From assembly GCA_964511215.1 (NCBI GenBank), contig CAZEER010000031.1, positions 1 to 24,792 on the forward strand: a DNA stretch of 24,792 nt, given 5' to 3'. This document shows positions 7,505 to 15,478 of this stretch, piece by piece; the stretch's first letter is position 1; every line of letters starts with the position of its first letter. Under the pieces are notes generated by a model. That model was not told where the DNA came from and searched no databases. It saw nothing but the letters and a program-made list of their open reading frames with translations. Source of the stretch: CAZEER01 sp964511215 (lineage in GTDB: Bacteria > Fidelibacterota > Marinisomatia > Marinisomatales > UBA1611). Made by a program: the position numbers and the translations under genes.

Positions 7505-8769
7505 TTTTTAGTATTATTTTCAAGCCAAGAATTAAATTGATCTAGGAGGTAATTTTTTATTTCTTTATCTGAAATTTTTGATATTAACTCCGATGCAAAT
7601 CCTTGGATTAATAACATTTTAGCAGATATAATATCTAAACCACGAGATTGAATGTAGAATAATGCGTTTGTGTCTAATTCTCCAGTAGTTGATCCATGGG
7701 AACATTTTACATCATCAGTATGTATCTCAAGTTGAGGATTTGAATTGATCAATGCATTTGTTGACAAAAGCAAATTTTTGTTCACCTGACTAGAATCAGT
7801 CTTTATTGCATCTTTACTAACAATTGTACGTCCATTGAATACTCCTGTTGAATGATCTTGCAGTACTGTTTTGAAATTTTGTGAGCTAATGCAGTGTGGT
7901 GCGTTGTGACTTGTTATAACAAAATTATCTATATGCTGTTTATTATTGGTGAGTGTTAGCCCATTTAAAAAACATTCTGCTCCTTGACCATTTAGGTCTG
8001 CATGAAGATTGAGCCGTCCAAGTTGCGATCCATATGCAAATTGGTGAAATGTATAGTGGCTTGCTTCTTCTTGTTGGACATGGATATTGCCCATATTTAT
8101 AGTCTTGTTTGAATTTTCTTGAAGGCGTATATGGGATAATTTTGAGTTGTTTTTTAGAGTAATAACAAGAGATCCATTTAAAAAATACTCTTCAGAGTCC
8201 CCAGTATGCTGCTCAATAATAGTCATTGAGCTTGAATCTTTTAGATCAATATGAACTCGGGGAGAGGATATTAGATGTTGAGTCCCTGACGAAATAAATA
8301 ATATTCGTATAGCAGACTTAGTCTGGTAATTTTTATCTGCAATCAGACAAATACCACTGTCCATTAAGGCAGTATTTAAAAGATCAAATGGAGAGTCTTT
8401 AGGCTGTTCCACATTCCAGTTTTTTAGTTCCATGTAATCTAGGCATGATAGTAATTTAATTTCTGGTGGCACCGAAGATAATTTTTCCTGATAATGCCCA
8501 TTATATATAACGATTGTAGGAATATCATTCATTCCATATTTAAGTATATCAATATCTTGGTTTGGTGCATCATTAGTACCCGATATGTGAAAATCTATAT
8601 TAGTAATTGGCGAGAGATCAGTGAATCTCCATTGTTCCCATTTCTTATTTGGAATTCCTTTTTTTAAAAAGTTTGTGAATGCTTTTTTTCTAATGGGTTG
8701 AACCTTTTCTGAGAAATAATCACAATTCATAATTTTATTGAACTCCGATTGAAAATTTGTGGCACTCAT
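7501..8769 (-). CDS. sufD: SufD scaffold subunit
   Basis: Partner of SufB in the SufBC2D scaffold, needed for iron acquisition during cluster assembly. The 422 aa show the divergent N-terminal helical region, with KKWEQWRFTDLSP at about 40-55, followed by a beta-helix core. The C-terminal motif DDVKCSHGSTTGELD carries C356 and H358, aligning with E. coli SufD C358 and H360. LDIISAKMLLIQGFASE follows. It overlaps sufC by ATGA at 8766-8769 and sufE by ATGA at 7501-7504. Confidence 0.95.
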   Translation of the reverse strand: MSATNFQSEFNKIMNCDYFSEKVQPIRKKAFTNFLKKGIPNKKWEQWRFTDLSPITNIDFHISGTNDAPNQDIDILKYGMNDIPTIVIYNGHYQEKLSSVPPEIKLLSCLDYMELKNWNVEQPKDSPFDLLNTALMDSGICLIADKNYQTKSAIRILFISSGTQHLISSPRVHIDLKDSSSMTIIEQHTGDSEEYFLNGSLVITLKNNSKLSHIRLQENSNKTINMGNIHVQQEEASHYTFHQFAYGSQLGRLNLHADLNGQGAECFLNGLTLTNNKQHIDNFVITSHNAPHCISSQNFKTVLQDHSTGVFNGRTIVSKDAIKTDSSQVNKNLLLSTNALINSNPQLEIHTDDVKCSHGSTTGELDTNALFYIQSRGLDIISAKMLLIQGFASELISKISDKEIKNYLLDQFNSWLENNTKK

Positions 8770-9506
8770 GATTCAAGCCAGCTATAACCTTTTTCTTCTA
8801 GTTCCAGAGCTAATTCCTTATTCCCTGATTTGACAAATTTCCCATCAATCAATACATGTATAAAATCAGGTTCAATATATTTTAATAAGCGCTGATAGTG
8901 GGTTATGACTAGAAAAGAACGTTTGCCACTTCGATATTTGTTTATGCCATCAGCAATAATTTTTAATGCATCAATATCTAGGCCTGAATCAGTCTCATCT
9001 AGGATGGCGAGTTCAGGTTCTAGTGTAAGCATTTGCAAAATTTCATTCCGCTTTTTTTCTCCACCAGAGAAACCTTCATTAACTGCTCGCTGCAGATAAG
9101 ATGTGTCCATGTCAAGTGTTTCTAATTTTTCTTTAATTAATTTTAGAAAACTTGCTGCATCGAATTCTTTTTTTCCATTGTGGTTACGTTTTGCATTTAA
9201 TGCTGCTTTTAGGAAATAAGTATTGTTTACACCAGGCATAATGACAGGGTACTGGAAAGACATAAAAATACCTTCTAAAGCTCTTTTTTCAGGTGGCCAA
9301 TCAATTATCGATGTATTTTTATATCTAATATCTCCTTTTGAAATATAGTAACCCTCTCTACCAGTGATTACGTTGGATAGTGTGCTCTTTCCCGAACCAT
9401 TACGACCCATGACTGCATGCATTTCTCCGGGCCTAATACTTAGACTAAGACCTTTAAGGATTTCCTTATTGTCAATTCCTGCGTGAAGATCTTGAATATC
9501 TAGCAT
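8766..9506 (-). CDS. sufC: SufC ATPase
   Basis: ABC-type ATPase of the SufBC2D complex, soluble rather than a transporter. The 246 aa contain Walker A GRNGSGKST (34-42, K40), Q85 of the Q-loop, signature FSGGEKKRNE (146-155), Walker B LAILDETDSGLD with catalytic E171, and the switch histidine H203 in ITHYQR. ETDSGLDIDAL is characteristic of SufC. It starts 15 bases after the sufB stop and overlaps sufD by 4 bases. The upstream 15 bases lack an SD. Confidence 0.97.
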   Translation of the reverse strand: MLDIQDLHAGIDNKEILKGLSLSIRPGEMHAVMGRNGSGKSTLSNVITGREGYYISKGDIRYKNTSIIDWPPEKRALEGIFMSFQYPVIMPGVNNTYFLKAALNAKRNHNGKKEFDAASFLKLIKEKLETLDMDTSYLQRAVNEGFSGGEKKRNEILQMLTLEPELAILDETDSGLDIDALKIIADGINKYRSGKRSFLVITHYQRLLKYIEPDFIHVLIDGKFVKSGNKELALELEEKGYSWLES

Positions 9507-9521
9507 AATGTATAACGGTTT

Positions 9522-10967
9522 TTAGCCAACGCTTCCTTCGAGGGTCACTTCCATTAATTTTGTGGCCTCTACAGCAAATTCCATGGGTAGTTCGTTGAAT
9601 ACTTCTTTACAAAATCCATTAACGATCATAGATACTGCATCTTCAGATGAAATACCACGCTGATTACAATAGAATAATTGATCTTCTCCGATATTGGATG
9701 TGGTCGCTTCATGTTCCATTTGCGCTGTTGGGTTTCTTACATCAATATATGGGAATGTGTGTGCTCCACAACGATCGCCAATGAGTATTGAATCACATTG
9801 AGAAAAATTTCTGGCTTTTTCAGCCCTTTTCATAATTTTTACTTCGCCACGATAGGTCTGTTGACCTTTGCCCGCAGATATACCTTTTGAAATAATTGTG
9901 CTTTTTGTATTTTTGCCTAAATGAATCATTTTTGTACCTGTATCTGCCTGTTGGTAGTTATTGGTTACTGCGACAGAATAAAATTCACCGACGGAATTAT
10001 CACCCTTTAATATGCAAGAGGGATATTTCCAGGTAATAGCTGATCCAGTTTCCACCTGAGTCCATGATATTCTAGAGTTATTTTCGAGACATATACCACG
10101 CTTTGTCACAAAGTTATAGATGCCTCCTTCACCAGTCTCAGGGTGTCCAGGATACCAATTCTGTACGGTAGAATATTTTATTGTTGAGTCTCTATGTGCC
10201 ACTAATTCAACTACTGCTGCATGTAGCTGGTTTTCATCTCTCATAGGCGCAGTACATCCTTCAAGATAGCTCACATAACTTCCCTCATCAGCGATGATAA
10301 GTGTACGCTCAAACTGTCCTGTCTTTGCTTCGTTTATTCTAAAGTATGTTGATAACTCCATTGGGCAGCGGACGCCTTTTGGAATGTATACAAATGATCC
10401 ATCTGTGAAAACAGCTGAGTTCAAAGTCGCAAAATAATTATCAGTATATGGGACAACTGTACCAAGGTATTTTTGCACTAGTTCTGGGTAATCTTTGACG
10501 GCCTCTGAAAAACTGCAAAATATGACCCCTGCATTTTTTAACTCTTTTCTAAAAGTTGTAGCTACAGAAACACTATCAAATACAGCATCAACAGCAACTC
10601 CAGATAGCATCTTTTGTTCTTCAAGGGGGATGCCTAGTTTATTGTAAGTTTCAAGTAGCTGAGGGTCTACTTCATCCAGACTTGAAAGATTTTTTTTCTT
10701 GGGAGATGAGTAGTAGCTTATGGATTGATAATCAATGTCAGGATATTTAACATTTGGCCAATCTGGAACTTTCATTTTTTTCCAGTGTCTATAAGCCCTT
10801 AAGCGCCATTGCAATAGCCACTCTGGTTCACCCTTTTTTTGGGAAATAATATGAATTATATCTTCGTTAAGTCCAGGGGCAAGTGTCTCTGATTCAATAT
10901 CAGTTACAAAACCATATTCATACTCTTTATTTAGATTGGAATCAATTACCTGTTGATTGTTAGACAT
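9522..10967 (-). CDS. sufB: SufB scaffold subunit
   Basis: Core Fe-S scaffold protein where the nascent cluster forms. With the ATG at 10965-10967 it is 481 aa, close to the usual length. An upstream ATG at 11024 would add 19 residues but overlaps the sufA-like gene and is not family-like. Landmarks are MKVPDWPNVKYPDIDYQSI, the iron-sulfur region SFVYIPKGVRCPMELSTYF, GICLENNSRISWTQVETG and, near the C-terminus, GDRCGAHTFPYIDVRNP with C400 and EHEATTSNIGEDQLFY. All SufB hallmarks are intact. The 32 bases between the preceding stop and this ATG lack a convincing SD. Confidence 0.96.
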   Translation of the reverse strand: MSNNQQVIDSNLNKEYEYGFVTDIESETLAPGLNEDIIHIISQKKGEPEWLLQWRLRAYRHWKKMKVPDWPNVKYPDIDYQSISYYSSPKKKNLSSLDEVDPQLLETYNKLGIPLEEQKMLSGVAVDAVFDSVSVATTFRKELKNAGVIFCSFSEAVKDYPELVQKYLGTVVPYTDNYFATLNSAVFTDGSFVYIPKGVRCPMELSTYFRINEAKTGQFERTLIIADEGSYVSYLEGCTAPMRDENQLHAAVVELVAHRDSTIKYSTVQNWYPGHPETGEGGIYNFVTKRGICLENNSRISWTQVETGSAITWKYPSCILKGDNSVGEFYSVAVTNNYQQADTGTKMIHLGKNTKSTIISKGISAGKGQQTYRGEVKIMKRAEKARNFSQCDSILIGDRCGAHTFPYIDVRNPTAQMEHEATTSNIGEDQLFYCNQRGISSEDAVSMIVNGFCKEVFNELPMEFAVEATKLMEVTLEGSVG

Positions 10968-10999
10968 AGTAATGTTAAAAATATTAATGAATACTAAAT

Positions 11000-11383
11000 T
11001 TAAGCGGAGAAACTTGTACCACATCCACAGGTACGTTCTGCGCTTGGATTTTTTATTTTGAATCCACCATTCAATAGATCGTCAGAATAATCTATTTCAA
11101 TATTTTTTAGATATAACCAGCTTTTTAGATCACATACTATATTTAACCCATTTGATTCAAAAATTTTATCAAATTCATTCTTTTGTTGTTCAAAATCCAT
11201 TTTATATGTCATTCCTGAGCAGCCACCACCTTCAACCGACATTCGCAAGAAATGATTCTCTTTATTATCTGAATACATTACTGCCTTCAAACGTTTAACT
11301 GCAGCTTTAGTAACAGTTATGGTCGCGTTTTTAAATTCATTCTGTTGTTTTTCTATCGATTCTTTTTGAATTGTTTCACTCAT
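11000..11383 (-). CDS. sufA: SufA/IscA-type Fe-S carrier
   Basis: A-type carrier of the HesB/IscA family, moving Fe-S clusters from the SufBCD scaffold to client proteins. The 127 aa carry the three conserved cysteines: C55 in EGGGCSGMTY and C119-G-C121 in ERTCGCGTSF. The N-terminal 20 residues are charged and poorly conserved. The ATG directly follows the stop of the short MIP18 gene (TAAATG). SufA, IscA and ErpA cannot be separated by sequence alone, so the symbol rests on operon context. Confidence 0.9.
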   Translation of the reverse strand: MSETIQKESIEKQQNEFKNATITVTKAAVKRLKAVMYSDNKENHFLRMSVEGGGCSGMTYKMDFEQQKNEFDKIFESNGLNIVCDLKSWLYLKNIEIDYSDDLLNGGFKIKNPSAERTCGCGTSFSA

Positions 11384-11746
11384 TTATTCCCACTCCACAT
11401 CATTTTTTTTTTCATTTGAAGACATTGCAACAGGGTTAAACCCTAATTTTTTACGTGCCTCATCACTCATCATTTCTGGATTCCAAGGAGGATCAAATGT
11501 GACATCTACGTAAACATTCTCTATACCCTCAAGCGCAGATAACTTTGCTTTAATATCATCAGCCATTTGCTGCCCCATACTGCACCCTGGAGTAGTTAAA
11601 GACATTGTAATTTGAATGTCTTGTACTCCTTTTCCCTGAGGATTAAGGTTTATACTGTAGATCAAACCTAAATTCCATAGATCCACTGGAATCTCAGGGT
11701 CATAACATTGTTGTAATACATCTATTATTTGTTTTTTTTTATCCAT
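11384..11746 (-). CDS. Short MIP18 (DUF59) Fe-S assembly protein
   Basis: Stand-alone MIP18-family protein, 120 aa, thought to act in Fe-S cluster assembly or delivery. It shows QCYDPEIPVDLWNLGLIY and the cysteine motif LTTPGCSMGQQMAD (C55), then FDPPWNPEMMSDEARKKLGF. That ending is close to the one in SufT. The best start is the ATG at 11744-11746, which overlaps the stop of the Rrf2 gene as TGATG; a TTG one codon earlier is possible. It is second in the suf gene string, between regulator and carrier. It resembles the DUF59 partner called SufT or PaaD-like in other bacteria, and forms a pair with the long SufT downstream. Confidence 0.88.
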   Translation of the reverse strand: MDKKKQIIDVLQQCYDPEIPVDLWNLGLIYSINLNPQGKGVQDIQITMSLTTPGCSMGQQMADDIKAKLSALEGIENVYVDVTFDPPWNPEMMSDEARKKLGFNPVAMSSNEKKNDVEWE

Positions 11747-12144
11747 CAATAGGTAATATCAGCCAGTGTCATATTGTCAAACATTGATCGTATCGAATCA
11801 TTGATTCGATTAATTGGTGTACGAATAGTACACCCATCAAATTGCCCGCAATTAGAATCAAAATAACAATCAACAATCCCCATGGGGCCCTCTAGAATCT
11901 CAATAAATTTAGTCATGTTAACTTTATTAGGATTGGCTGCTAATCTATAGCCTCCAGATGGTCCCTTTATTGCTTGAACTATATTCTTTTGAGCTAACCT
12001 TTGTAAGATTTTAGCAAGAAGTTCCCTCGGGATACTATATTTAGTCGCTAATTCTTTTGCTGATGATAATTGTTCTTGATCCAATTCCTGCAAGTGTCGC
12101 AGGGCAATAAGCGCGTATTCTACTTTACGAGTAATCTTTAACAT
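11746..12144 (-). CDS. Rrf2/IscR-family regulator of the suf operon
   Basis: DNA-binding repressor or sensor of the Rrf2 family, 132 aa, probably reading Fe-S status and controlling the genes behind it. The winged helix-turn-helix spans about 1-70, with LKITRKVEYALIAL and the wing GPSGGYRLAA. Cysteines C93, C99 and C105 have the same C-x5-C-x5-C spacing as the 2Fe-2S ligands of IscR. IscR's fourth ligand, H107, is replaced by R108 here. It is the first gene of the string and is preceded by a good sigma-70-like promoter and an inverted repeat, as expected for an autoregulated operon. It is IscR-like by sequence but sits with SUF, not ISC, genes. Confidence 0.9.
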   Translation of the reverse strand: MLKITRKVEYALIALRHLQELDQEQLSSAKELATKYSIPRELLAKILQRLAQKNIVQAIKGPSGGYRLAANPNKVNMTKFIEILEGPMGIVDCYFDSNCGQFDGCTIRTPINRINDSIRSMFDNMTLADITY

Positions 12145-12164
12145 AATTAAAAGTCCAGATATAT

Positions 12165-12192
12165 ATTATACAAATAGTTTATTAAAGATCAA
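12165..12192 (-). promoter_or_regulatory. Probable promoter of the suf operon
   Basis: On the minus strand, TTGATC (12192-12187) and TATAAT (12170-12165) are separated by 16 bases. The expected transcript start would be about 14 bases before the Rrf2 ATG, giving a very short leader without an SD. This is the only strong promoter-like match ahead of the 10-kb gene string. Confidence 0.55.
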
Positions 12193-12197
12193 GAGAT

Positions 12198-12222
12198 AAA
12201 TACGATAATTTTAGTCGTATAT
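12198..12222 (-). promoter_or_regulatory. Inverted repeat, candidate Rrf2/IscR-type operator
   Basis: Perfect arms ATACGA and TCGTAT are separated by 9 bases (12200-12220), just upstream of the suf -35 box and 4 bases beyond the selD stop. Aligned by hand to the IscR type-1 consensus as I remember it, about 18 of 25 positions agree, including GACTAAAAT in the centre. A low-GC terminator hairpin for selD is the alternative reading. Confidence 0.4.
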
Positions 12223-12225
12223 ATT

Positions 12226-13263
12226 TTAAATAACTTTTATCAAATCTGTCGATTTTGCTACTATTGAACCAATAATTTTCGAATCTTTATTTATAGAATT
12301 TGTATATAGTTTTGCATCATCTGCTGGAAGTGATATAAGTAGCCCACCTGAGGTTTGAGCATCTGCCATAAGAAGTTTTTTGATTGAATCAAGGGAGGGG
12401 TTAAATGATACAAAATTCCTTACATAGTCAAGGTTTCTTTTTGAACCCCCAGGTATAATCCCCGATCGAGCCAGATTAATGATATTAGGTAAAAATTTTA
12501 ATTTTGAGAAATGTATTTGGGATGAAACATTACTACTTTCACACATTTCTTTCAAATGTCCTAATAAACCAAAACCAGTGATATCTGTAACGGCATGTAC
12601 ATTTAGTTTTTTTAAACCATCAGCAGCTTCTTTATTTAGCAAACTCATAGATTCAATAGCTTCATCAATAACAGTTTGAGGTGCGACTGCTTTTTTAATT
12701 GCTGTCGCAATAATTCCTGTGCCAAGTGGCTTTGTATATACTAATGAGTCACCAATTTGAGCACCTGAATTTTTCCACATTTTGGATTCATCTACTTCAC
12801 CTGTAACAACTAGACCATACTTTGGTTCTTTATCATCTACTGAATGGCCACCCACAATGGGAATTCCTGCTTGAGCTGCTTTATCTGCACCACCTTGAAG
12901 GATCTCAGTCAGAACTGATTTTGGTAAATCATTAATTGGGAAACCAACGATATTTAGTGCAAATAAAGGTCTTCCACCCATTGCATAAATATCTGATAAT
13001 GCATTAGCCGCAGCGATTTCACCAAAGTGATATGGGTCATCCACAATTGGTGTAAAAAAATCAACAGTCTGGATTAAAAGTTTGCCATCATTTATCCGTA
13101 CTGCTGCAGCGTCATCAGCACCTTCAAAGTCTAAAACGACAGATTTGTGATTTTGTATTTTAAGATTACCCAAAACTTGGGCTAGGTCTTCAGGGCCTAT
13201 TTTACATGCTCAACCAGAGCCATGGCTCAATGTTGTGAGTCTTATTTTTTCCCTTTTGTCCAT
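12226..13263 (-). CDS. selD: Selenophosphate synthase SelD, itself a selenoprotein (in-frame TGA = Sec18)
   Basis: Makes selenophosphate from selenide and ATP, the selenium donor for Sec-tRNA synthesis. From ATG 13263 the minus strand reads MDKREKIRLTTLS then HGSGUACKIGPEDLAQVL, with U encoded by TGA at 13212-13210. U18, C20 and K21 align with the catalytic C17, C19 and K20 of E. coli SelD, and the 345-residue product matches the family (347 in E. coli). The ATP-binding regions follow: DDAAAVRI, TVDFFTPIVDDPYHFG, AANALSDIYAMGG, GGHSVDDKEPKYG and TDITGFGLLGHL. TGA is a normal stop elsewhere in the window. Reading from the TTG at 13173 would lose the catalytic site. The start lies 25 bases after the channel gene. 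Confidence 0.95.
13168..13182 (-). promoter_or_regulatory. Candidate SECIS hairpin of selD
   Basis: CCCAA-GTT-TTGGG forms a 5-bp stem (6 with a G-U pair). Its apical loop starts with G, 33 bases after the Sec TGA. Distance and loop G fit the known bacterial SECIS rules (loop 16-37 bases after UGA). It lies inside the coding sequence, as bacterial SECIS elements do. Confidence 0.5.
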
Positions 13264-13288
13264 AGTGAAATTTTTGACACCTTTAGTT

Positions 13289-15280
13289 TTATGATTCATC
13301 TTCAGCTAATGCAATCAGACCATCCTCTTTGTGTAGAGTAAATTCATCAGATTTATTAGGTATTAAATTGATGCCAAACATTGCCCCTTTTTTCTTTTGG
13401 TCAGCATAAAGTTGTACACCCAAGATTACTTCATCTCGCAATTGTGCAGCCTTTACGCATTCACCATATTTGATTGTAATAGATTTATTTTCAGAAAAAT
13501 CAAAATAATAGGAAGCGGGTTTGATATACAGCTCACTGCCATCTGCTTGAAAAAGATCATCGTAAACGTCCAAAGCTAGTGGTTCTTCAGAGACCTGAGC
13601 CATAATCTGTGATACAAATTGATTGGAGACCATGAAATCTTCTACTCCACTATTTAATATGATATCAATATTATCACTGTCCATTACTTCTGTAATTAAT
13701 TTAGGCCATTTAATTGATTTAGAGCTATCAATGGCTTTCCTCTGATCTGATAATAATATTTGGCGGATTCGAATTAATAGTGAAATGACATATGCATCCA
13801 TTTCTTCAATTGTATTTCCACCAGGTGAAAGGATAATAATACTATCAAAATTTTGTGGGTTGATTTCATTTAACCTCTCTAGGTTATTCAAATCGATATG
13901 GTTTATTGAAATTTTAATATCAGGATATAATTTTATTAGATTATTTTTAAAATTATTCATTTCTGGTATTTCTTTTGAAACATAAGTAAATAATTCTGAC
14001 CCATTAGGTAAATAACTACATAGTTTTTCCATAATAATTTCTGTTTTAGGAGTCCAATTCAAAAGGGCGATTCTTTGATTACGATGAGCAGTTTTTATAT
14101 TGGGTATTTCTGTTATTGATGGTCTAAAAACTGGCTCATTAAAATAATGGATTGTCGAGTCATCTTCAGCAAAGACAATGAGATCATCGTCATCACGGAT
14201 AGGTGTCTCTTTGGGAGGGTTGAGTATAATTTTTCCTTCAGAAGTATGTATCCCCATCGGTGTGCTGCTTTTAAATCTATACAAGCTTTCACCAAATGTT
14301 ATTGAACCACCCCAACCATTTTCAGGATGATAGAAATAAAATTCATTGCCGTCAAAACCAACCATATCACCATATACAACGGAAAGTCCATTGCGACTGA
14401 GTGCTAATTGAGCAATCATTCTTGAAAGTACGCTGACTTCGTTTAATGCTTTGATTGTTCCTTTAGAAATATTTTGGGCTAAATCACGATCTCTATGAGA
14501 ATGAATTTCACATACAATGGGTGGGTGTTCTTTACCATCACAAACTGCAAGAATTGACATTATAGATTTTAATACAAGAGCATCAGAAAGGTTTTTTTCT
14601 TCCTCTGGTTGCCAGTTAGCAGCACTATTAATAATAATAATAGATTTTGCTTGCCTGGCCATTACTTTTCTTAAATTATTTATATTTGTTACTACTCCAG
14701 ATCTAGTTATAACACGTGTTGTTGAAAAATCTGAAATGTTATCACGAATTATATTATCCATGTATTCTTTATCATCTTCAGCAAGTATTACAATAGCAGC
14801 ATCAGGCTCAGAGTCATTTGCTTCAATCAGCTCTCTAATAACTTCTAAAATTCGATCTCCAAATCCAAGAATAAGGGTATGGTTTTCCTCAAGAACAATA
14901 CTGCGTCCACGACGTAGTTCATCTAATTTTGCTTCAAAAATACTAGTAATAAATGCAACCATGCTTGAGAACAGAATTAGACCGACCATGACACCAAGTA
15001 TTGATGTCAATTTTGCTAACCAATTACTATCACCATCTGTCTCAGCGGCAGAGCCTTCCATCACAGCAACATAAACCCGCCAGGGGATTTCTAACCAACT
15101 GCTAAGAGTATCATCAGGAGAAATCACATTTGCAATAAGCCTAATGGAGACCATTACAAGAAAGCCCATTAGGAAAGTAAAGAGTAATGCCACAAAAATA
15201 GATGTACTACCACGCGACATAAAGTTATCTAAGGTATATCGTAGCCTTTGTCTAAAAGGATAATTTGTTTTATTGCTCAT
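13289..15280 (-). CDS. CASTOR/POLLUX-like ion channel with RCK/TrkA-N domains
   Basis: Inner-membrane cation channel relative of plant CASTOR/POLLUX, 663 aa. The N-terminal RLRYTLDNFMSRG motif is a family signature. TM1 spans about 26-52 and TM2 about 89-116; the loop between them (66-86) holds the pore region and lacks a TVGYG filter, as usual for this family. The cytosolic part starts with an RCK/Rossmann fold, HTLILGFGDRILEVIREL (134-151). A second, weaker nucleotide-binding-like region follows from about residue 400 (RIALLNWTPK). Ion and ligand are unknown. It is followed by selD with a 25-base gap, so the two genes may share a transcript. The start ATG has no SD in front of it. Confidence 0.85.
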   Translation of the reverse strand: MSNKTNYPFRQRLRYTLDNFMSRGSTSIFVALLFTFLMGFLVMVSIRLIANVISPDDTLSSWLEIPWRVYVAVMEGSAAETDGDSNWLAKLTSILGVMVGLILFSSMVAFITSIFEAKLDELRRGRSIVLEENHTLILGFGDRILEVIRELIEANDSEPDAAIVILAEDDKEYMDNIIRDNISDFSTTRVITRSGVVTNINNLRKVMARQAKSIIIINSAANWQPEEEKNLSDALVLKSIMSILAVCDGKEHPPIVCEIHSHRDRDLAQNISKGTIKALNEVSVLSRMIAQLALSRNGLSVVYGDMVGFDGNEFYFYHPENGWGGSITFGESLYRFKSSTPMGIHTSEGKIILNPPKETPIRDDDDLIVFAEDDSTIHYFNEPVFRPSITEIPNIKTAHRNQRIALLNWTPKTEIIMEKLCSYLPNGSELFTYVSKEIPEMNNFKNNLIKLYPDIKISINHIDLNNLERLNEINPQNFDSIIILSPGGNTIEEMDAYVISLLIRIRQILLSDQRKAIDSSKSIKWPKLITEVMDSDNIDIILNSGVEDFMVSNQFVSQIMAQVSEEPLALDVYDDLFQADGSELYIKPASYYFDFSENKSITIKYGECVKAAQLRDEVILGVQLYADQKKKGAMFGINLIPNKSDEFTLHKEDGLIALAEDES

Positions 15281-15450
15281 AATAAATTATTTAAAACTAT
15301 TTAATGCCCCAAGATCTTAAAAAAAAATAAGAAATAAGGGTAATTAATTTGTTTTTGGATTTAAAACCACCATCCTAAATTATAAAATAACTTTTAGGAC
15401 TATATCTTAAATAAACGCATATCTGAAATATTTCAATATTTATAATTAAA

Positions 15451-15456
15451 TATAAT
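15451..15456 (+). promoter_or_regulatory. Possible -10 box of korA-korB-fumC
   Basis: TATAAT lies 22 bases before the korA ATG, in the 198-bp intergenic region shared with the divergent channel gene. No good -35 box was found; ATATTT at 15428 is the best-spaced candidate. If used, the leader would be about 16 bases and would lack an SD. The rest of this gap is AT-rich and shows no further feature. Confidence 0.3.
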
Positions 15457-15478
15457 CTTACACTAAACAATATATTTT

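Noticed and set aside
10968..11024. N-terminal extension of SufB from ATG 11024
   Set aside because: It overlaps the sufA-like gene and adds hydrophobic residues unlike SufB; ATG 10967 fits the family.
13171..13173. TTG start giving a 315-aa SelD
   Set aside because: It removes the catalytic motif; the conserved N-terminus reads on in frame through a Sec TGA to ATG 13263.
13210..13212. In-frame TGA read as a nonsense mutation or a reassigned genetic code
   Set aside because: It sits exactly at the known Sec/Cys position of SelD, flanking sequence is fully conserved, and TGA is used as a stop in several overlapping gene junctions here.
14517..15074. 185-codon plus-strand open frame
   Set aside because: Antisense shadow of the channel gene; low complexity serine/isoleucine-rich product with no family features.
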